From assembly GCA_025057335.1 (NCBI GenBank), contig JANWXG010000097.1, positions 1 to 8,452 of the forward strand: a stretch of 8,452 nt of DNA. Reading direction: 5' to 3'. This stretch comes from a bacterium. Its GTDB lineage: Bacteria > Armatimonadota > HRBIN16. The notes beneath the pieces are model-generated. The model ran no database searches. It was given only the letters and a program-made list of their open reading frames with translations, and was not told the DNA's origin. Positions 6,207 through 8,452 of the stretch are shown here, one piece after another. Position 1 is the stretch's first letter; every line of letters begins with the position of its first letter. The translations under genes were made by a program, and so were the position numbers.

Positions 6207-7032
6207 CGTGTGCGTGCCACCTCAGTACGGGTAGAGAACGTCTCTGGCGCGCCGAGAGAAACGCCCGTAGACGTTGTTCCACAATACGCGGGTTTTCTCC
6301 CGACTGAATCGCCAGGACGCCTTCCACGATGACCTCTCGCAGGAGTATCTCCTCGGCGTGGCGGGCGCGCAGCTTGCTCGCAATGGGCAGGAACAACAGA
6401 TTAGCGAAACTCACCCCATACAGAGTCGCCACGAAAGCGGTGGCTATCGCCGGTCCCATCTGGCTGGGGTTCTCGATGCGAGACATCATGTGGATGAGCC
6501 CCATGACCGTGCCGAGTACGCCCATTGTCGGCGCGTAGCCGCCCATACTGGTGAAAATCTGCTCGCCCTGACGGTGACGCTCTTCCACGAAGGTGATTTC
6601 CAGCTGTAGGATGTCGCGCACCAGTTCGGGGTCCGTGCCATCGATCGCCAGCTGCAAAGCGTTGCGGAGAAACTCATCAGGAATGGACTGAGCGTCGTCC
6701 TCCAGCGCCAGCAGCCCTTCCCGCCGCGCCTTGTCGGATAGGTGAACTAGCAGACGCATGGTCTGGGCGAGGTCGAAACGGCTATGCACGAACGCCTGCC
6801 TGAGGATGCCCGGCAGGTCGCGCAACTGTTGCGTTCCTAGTCCAGCGAGTGTCGCGCCGAACGTGCCTCCCAACACAATCAGCGCAGCAGGTAGGTTGAC
6901 GAGCTGTCCCAGATGCCCGCCTTCCAGCCAGAGCGCTACAATGAGACATCCCGCCCCGAGCAGCAGTCCCCCAAGGGTCGCCGCGTCTGCCCGAAGCGAG
7001 CGGGAGCTATGACTCTTGCGTGGGGTGAGCAT
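6172..7032 (-). CDS. motA: Flagellar stator protein MotA
   Basis: MotA forms the membrane channel with MotB and its cytoplasmic loop pushes on FliG. From the chosen start the product is 286 residues, typical for MotA of this type. It has four hydrophobic helices: about 16-36 and 47-65, then 167-187 and 197-218. The cytoplasmic loop has KARREGLLALED (101-112), containing the charged residues that face FliG. The late part has GGYAPTMGVLGTVMGLIHMM with the conserved Pro168, and ATAFVATLYGVSFANLLFLP with Pro216. Start: the open frame reaches back to an ATG at 7068, but that would overlap flbD by 62 bases and add 12 residues not expected before helix 1. The ATG at 7032 has GGAG ten bases upstream and overlaps flbD by 26 bases. 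No start codon follows before helix 1, so overlap with flbD is unavoidable. Confidence 0.94.
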   Translation of the reverse strand: MLTPRKSHSSRSLRADAATLGGLLLGAGCLIVALWLEGGHLGQLVNLPAALIVLGGTFGATLAGLGTQQLRDLPGILRQAFVHSRFDLAQTMRLLVHLSDKARREGLLALEDDAQSIPDEFLRNALQLAIDGTDPELVRDILQLEITFVEERHRQGEQIFTSMGGYAPTMGVLGTVMGLIHMMSRIENPSQMGPAIATAFVATLYGVSFANLLFLPIASKLRARHAEEILLREVIVEGVLAIQSGENPRIVEQRLRAFLSARQRRSLPVLRWHAHDDQNTQEHKAA

Positions 7033-7201
7033 GACGCCGATACTCCAGAACACGTCGGACGATCTCATCGACCCCCTCGCTCACCACCAGCTTCTTGCCG
7101 TTCGTGAGCGTGATGACGGTATCTGGGGTCGCCTCAATCGTCTCGATGAGCTCCGCATTGAGTACTAGCTCTGAATGGTCGAGCCGTGTCACTTTAATCA
7201 T
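7007..7201 (-). CDS. flbD: FlbD/SwrD family flagellar protein
   Basis: This 64-residue soluble protein begins MIKVTRLDHSELVLNAELIETIEATPDTVI and continues ITLTNGKKLVVSEGVDEIV, the full-length signature of the FlbD family. The Bacillus homologue SwrD raises the torque delivered by the stator; here the gene is followed immediately by motA and motB, in keeping with that role. It should not be confused with the unrelated Caulobacter regulator also called FlbD. The ATG at 7201 has only a distant GAGG (12 bases upstream), so initiation may be weak. It is the first gene of the compact flagellar run; a 626-base repeat-filled gap separates it from flgE. The last 9 residues (HAHPTQES plus stop) overlap the start of motA. 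Confidence 0.92.
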   Translation of the reverse strand: MIKVTRLDHSELVLNAELIETIEATPDTVITLTNGKKLVVSEGVDEIVRRVLEYRRHAHPTQES

Positions 7202-7264
7202 GGCTGTTTCGAGCCTCTTTGTACATGGTGGCTGAGAGTCAGAAAGCTTTCCCCTCTGCGAGAC

Positions 7265-7290
7265 GGCTCGGCAAGAGCCTCGCCCTCCAC
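7265..7290 (+). repeat. Family C palindrome, copy 1
   Basis: GGCTC (7265-7269) and GAGCC (7275-7279) are inverted arms, followed by TCGCCCTCCACCC, which leads directly into a family A element. Bases 7276-7320 match 7724-7768 at 43 of 45 positions, so the C-A junction itself is duplicated. The 63 bases between this copy and flbD (7202-7264) should hold a leader or promoter, but I find no convincing -10/-35 pair there. Confidence 0.65.
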
Positions 7291-7292
7291 CC

Positions 7293-7364
7293 TGTCATTC
7301 TGAGCGCAGCGAAGAATCTCAATGCCTGCCAAACAGAGATGCTTCGCTTCGGCTCAGCATGACA
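7293..7364 (+). repeat. Family A long hairpin repeat, copy 1
   Basis: This 72-base near-palindrome starts TGTCATTCTGAGCGCAGC and ends GGCTCAGCATGACA. The inner arms GCGAAGAATCTC and GAGATGCTTCGC also pair, giving a stem of about 28 base pairs with a loop of roughly 15 bases. Two fixed mismatches, one in the outer and one in the inner stem, give the element a direction. It differs from the copy at 7472 at only 4 of 72 positions. Confidence 0.85.
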
Positions 7365-7370
7365 AGCACT

Positions 7371-7395
7371 GGAGGGTCGCGCTCCGTCGCGACCA
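7371..7395 (+). repeat. Family B palindrome, copy 1
   Basis: GGAG precedes GGTCGCG (7375-7381), the loop CTCCGT, and CGCGACC (7388-7394): perfect 7-base arms. It follows the A element after six bases (AGCACT). Confidence 0.85.
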
Positions 7396-7411
7396 ATCAA
7401 AACCGGCAGCT

Positions 7412-7423
7412 CGGAGCGCTCCG
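7412..7423. repeat. Perfect 12-base palindrome
   Basis: CGGAGCGCTCCG reads the same on both strands. It sits between the B and D modules and occurs once in the window. It could be a protein-binding site or a degenerate repeat; nothing distinguishes the two. Confidence 0.5.
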
Positions 7424-7429
7424 CGTTGG

Positions 7430-7453
7430 TAGTAGCGCACGTCAGTGCGCCTC
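7430..7453 (+). repeat. Family D palindrome
   Basis: TAGTA precedes GCGCAC (7435-7440), the loop GTCA, and GTGCGC (7445-7450), then CTCC. It is the clearest D copy; related copies lie at 2049-2070 (inverted) and 2107-2130. Confidence 0.7.
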
Positions 7454-7454
7454 C

Positions 7455-7466
7455 TGTCATTCTGCG
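7455..7466 (+). repeat. Fragment of a family A left end
   Basis: TGTCATTCTGCG matches the first ten bases of family A and then stops; a complete A element begins five bases later at 7472. It may be a remnant of insertion or deletion at a repeat end. Confidence 0.5.
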
Positions 7467-7471
7467 TCTCC

Positions 7472-7543
7472 TGTCATTCTGAGCGCAGCGAAGAATCTCA
7501 ATCCCTGCCACACAGAGATGCTTCGCTCCCGCTCAGCATGACA
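7472..7543 (+). repeat. Family A long hairpin repeat, copy 2
   Basis: This is the second complete 72-base copy, in the same orientation as 7293-7364, starting 179 bases after it. With the following B module it forms a 104-base unit (7472-7575) that matches 7293-7396 with four differences, all in the A part. That indicates recent duplication or gene conversion. Confidence 0.85.
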
Positions 7544-7549
7544 AGCACT

Positions 7550-7574
7550 GGAGGGTCGCGCTCCGTCGCGACCA
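7550..7574 (+). repeat. Family B palindrome, copy 2
   Basis: GGTCGCG (7554-7560), the loop CTCCGT, and CGCGACC (7567-7573) are identical to copy 1, including the AGCACT spacer before it. Confidence 0.85.
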
Positions 7575-7583
7575 CTAAAACTT

Positions 7584-7603
7584 GGGCGGGAGCCTCGCCC
7601 TCC
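7584..7603 (+). repeat. Family C palindrome, copy 2
   Basis: GGGCG (7584-7588) and CGCCC (7596-7600) are inverted arms around GGAGCCT. It shares AGCCTCGCCCTCC with copy 1. Here C follows B and is not followed by A, so module order differs. Confidence 0.65.
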
Positions 7604-7641
7604 CAGAGCACGTGAAAGGGCACGCTGCCCAATGCGCCTGC

Positions 7642-7661
7642 GGAGGCGACAGAGCGCCTCC
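7642..7661. repeat. GGAGGCG/CGCCTCC palindrome (family E)
   Basis: GGAGGCG (7642-7648) and CGCCTCC (7655-7661) are perfect 7-base arms around ACAGAG. It is of the same size and style as the B-D modules and is seen once in the window. Confidence 0.55.
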
Positions 7662-7676
7662 CTCCAGACAACTCTT

Positions 7677-7701
7677 GGAGGGTCGCGCTCCGTCGCGACC
7701 A
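7677..7701 (+). repeat. Family B palindrome, copy 3
   Basis: GGAG then GGTCGCG (7681-7687), CTCCGT and CGCGACC (7694-7700), identical to copies 1 and 2 but not preceded by an A element. The sequence after it (ACTCAAAACCGACAG) resembles that after copy 1 (AATCAAAACCGGCAG). Confidence 0.8.
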
Positions 7702-7720
7702 CTCAAAACCGACAGATCGC

Positions 7721-7797
7721 CGGAGCTTCGCCCTCCACCCTGTCATTCTGAGCGCAACGAAGAATCTCCCAATTCTGCTTCGCCCCTGCTTAACGTG
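7721..7797 (+). repeat. C-A composite repeat with decayed right arm
   Basis: A diverged C module (from 7721, CGGAGCTTCGCCCTCCACCC) runs straight into a family A left arm at 7741 (TGTCATTCTGAGCGCAACG). The right arm is degraded: GCTCAGCATGAC is replaced by GCTTAACGTGG. It lies about 30 bases from the flgE stop and would be transcribed as its 3' untranslated region. No T-run terminator is seen for flgE. Confidence 0.65.
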
Positions 7798-7827
7798 GCG
7801 GGGGAAGCCTCTCGCAGCAACTCAAGA

Positions 7828-8452
7828 TTACCGCTTCATCTGCAGCACATCTTGCATCATCTCATCAACCGTGCTCACGATGCGCGTGTTCGCCTGGAAA
7901 CCGCGCTGGGTCACTATCAGACTGGTGAACTCGGCGCCGATGTCCGCATTGGACATCTCCAAGTAGCCCGAACTAATGGAGCCGCGTCCACCCGTTTGCG
8001 CCGTGCCGATGTTGGCTACCCCCGAGTTCACCGATTCGCGAAAGAGGTTATTGCCAGCTCGCTCCAAACCGCCCGGGTTGTTGAACACCGCCATCGCAAC
8101 ACGCGCCAGCGGCAGGTTCAACCCGTTACTAAACACCCCATTGACTGTGCCGTCGGGTTCTATGGTCAGCTGCTCCAGCGTGCCCGGAGGGTAGCCATTC
8201 TGCGCGATAGGCTCTACGCTAGAGGCAGTAGCCAGCTGGGTGATTCGCGACAGGTCAATCGTGACCGTCATATTGGGTGCGCCGCTACTCAATCCGGTGA
8301 TGCTCAGCGTCTGTGTTGCGCCACCAGTGATGCGCCCCTGCGGGTCGAACGAGACTGGATTGGCAGATACCCACGGGCGTCCATTCGCAGAGTATTCCAA
8401 ATTCCAGGAATTGCCGGTGTTTCGGCTGAAGCGTAACCTCAGCTCCACTGGA
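7828..8452 (-). CDS. flgE: Flagellar hook protein FlgE, C-terminal part (5' end outside window)
   Basis: FlgE is exported by the flagellar secretion system and polymerises to form the hook joining the basal body to the filament. The visible 208 residues run to a TAA stop; the frame stays open to the right edge, so the N-terminal half is missing. The visible part includes a beta-rich hook segment with the pattern RITGGATQTLSI and a domain with LTIEPDGTVNGVFSNG. It ends in the highly conserved rod/hook C-terminal region: LPLARVAMAVFNNPGGLERAG, then SGYLEMSNADIGAEFTSLIV, then QRGFQANTRIVSTVDEMMQDVLQMKR. FlgG and FlgF share the last segment, but the PDG-x-V-x-G-x-F-S-NG stretch and the flgE-flbD adjacency favour FlgE. 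The 626-base gap to flbD suggests that the two may be transcribed separately. Confidence 0.9.
   Translation of the reverse strand, partial: PVELRLRFSRNTGNSWNLEYSANGRPWVSANPVSFDPQGRITGGATQTLSITGLSSGAPNMTVTIDLSRITQLATASSVEPIAQNGYPPGTLEQLTIEPDGTVNGVFSNGLNLPLARVAMAVFNNPGGLERAGNNLFRESVNSGVANIGTAQTGGRGSISSGYLEMSNADIGAEFTSLIVTQRGFQANTRIVSTVDEMMQDVLQMKR

Noticed and set aside
6207..6221. TGGCACG resembling the -24 element of a sigma-54 promoter before motB (minus strand)
   Set aside because: The required TTGC-type -12 element is missing at the right distance (the following bases are CACACGATG), and it lies inside motA coding sequence right at the motB start.
7202..7264. TACAAA-type -10 box upstream of flbD
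   Set aside because: Only a poor -35 match lies upstream, with non-standard spacing, and there is no sigma-28 consensus. The evidence was too weak to list as a promoter.
7293..7701. Possible CRISPR array
   Set aside because: Repeat units differ in type, length and spacing, the spacers are themselves repeats, and no cas gene is present.
7582..8436. 284-codon plus-strand open frame over the repeats and flgE
   Set aside because: It runs through several palindromic repeats and then lies antisense to the conserved flgE C-terminus; no family features are visible.

Overview
This window carries a flagellar gene block on the minus strand and a convergent drug/sodium-type MATE transporter gene on the plus strand. 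The spaces between transcription units are filled with families of palindromic intergenic repeats. The host is a flagellated bacterium with moderately GC-rich DNA. The gene order flgE-flbD-motA-motB-fliL-fliM-fliN(Y)-fliO is the arrangement known from Firmicutes, Thermotogae and other deep-branching or terrabacterial phyla, not the enterobacterial one. The repeat-laden spacers suggest, weakly, an environmental lineage such as Armatimonadota or Chloroflexota. No marker in the window fixes the phylum.

Region by region. Bases 1-349 hold the right half of a long hairpin repeat cut by the window edge, shorter palindromes, and a possible promoter. Bases 350-1792 (+) encode a 12-helix MATE efflux protein. 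Bases 1793-2222 are a gene-free convergent spacer with at least six palindromic elements. Bases 2223-7201 (-) are a compact run of seven flagellar genes, read from right to left: flbD, motA, motB, fliL, fliM, a FliY-like fliN and fliO. Several starts overlap the preceding gene. Bases 7202-7827 are another gene-free spacer, a mosaic of at least five kinds of repeat module joined in varying order. Bases 7828-8452 (-) encode the C-terminal part of the flagellar hook protein FlgE, whose 5' part lies beyond the right edge.

How the genes work together. FlgE polymerises into the hook. MotA and MotB form the ion-driven stator, and FlbD (SwrD family) is known to promote stator torque. FliL sits beside the stator. 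FliM and FliN(Y) form the switch/C-ring that receives CheY-P. FliO helps assemble the flagellar export gate. The export-gate genes fliP/Q/R/flhB/flhA that usually follow fliO are absent here: the cluster ends at fliO, next to repeats and the MATE gene.

I see no defence system, mobile-element gene, RNA gene or CRISPR array. The most unusual content is the modular repeat mosaic; the genes are ordinary, apart from a probably non-catalytic CheC-like half in FliN(Y).
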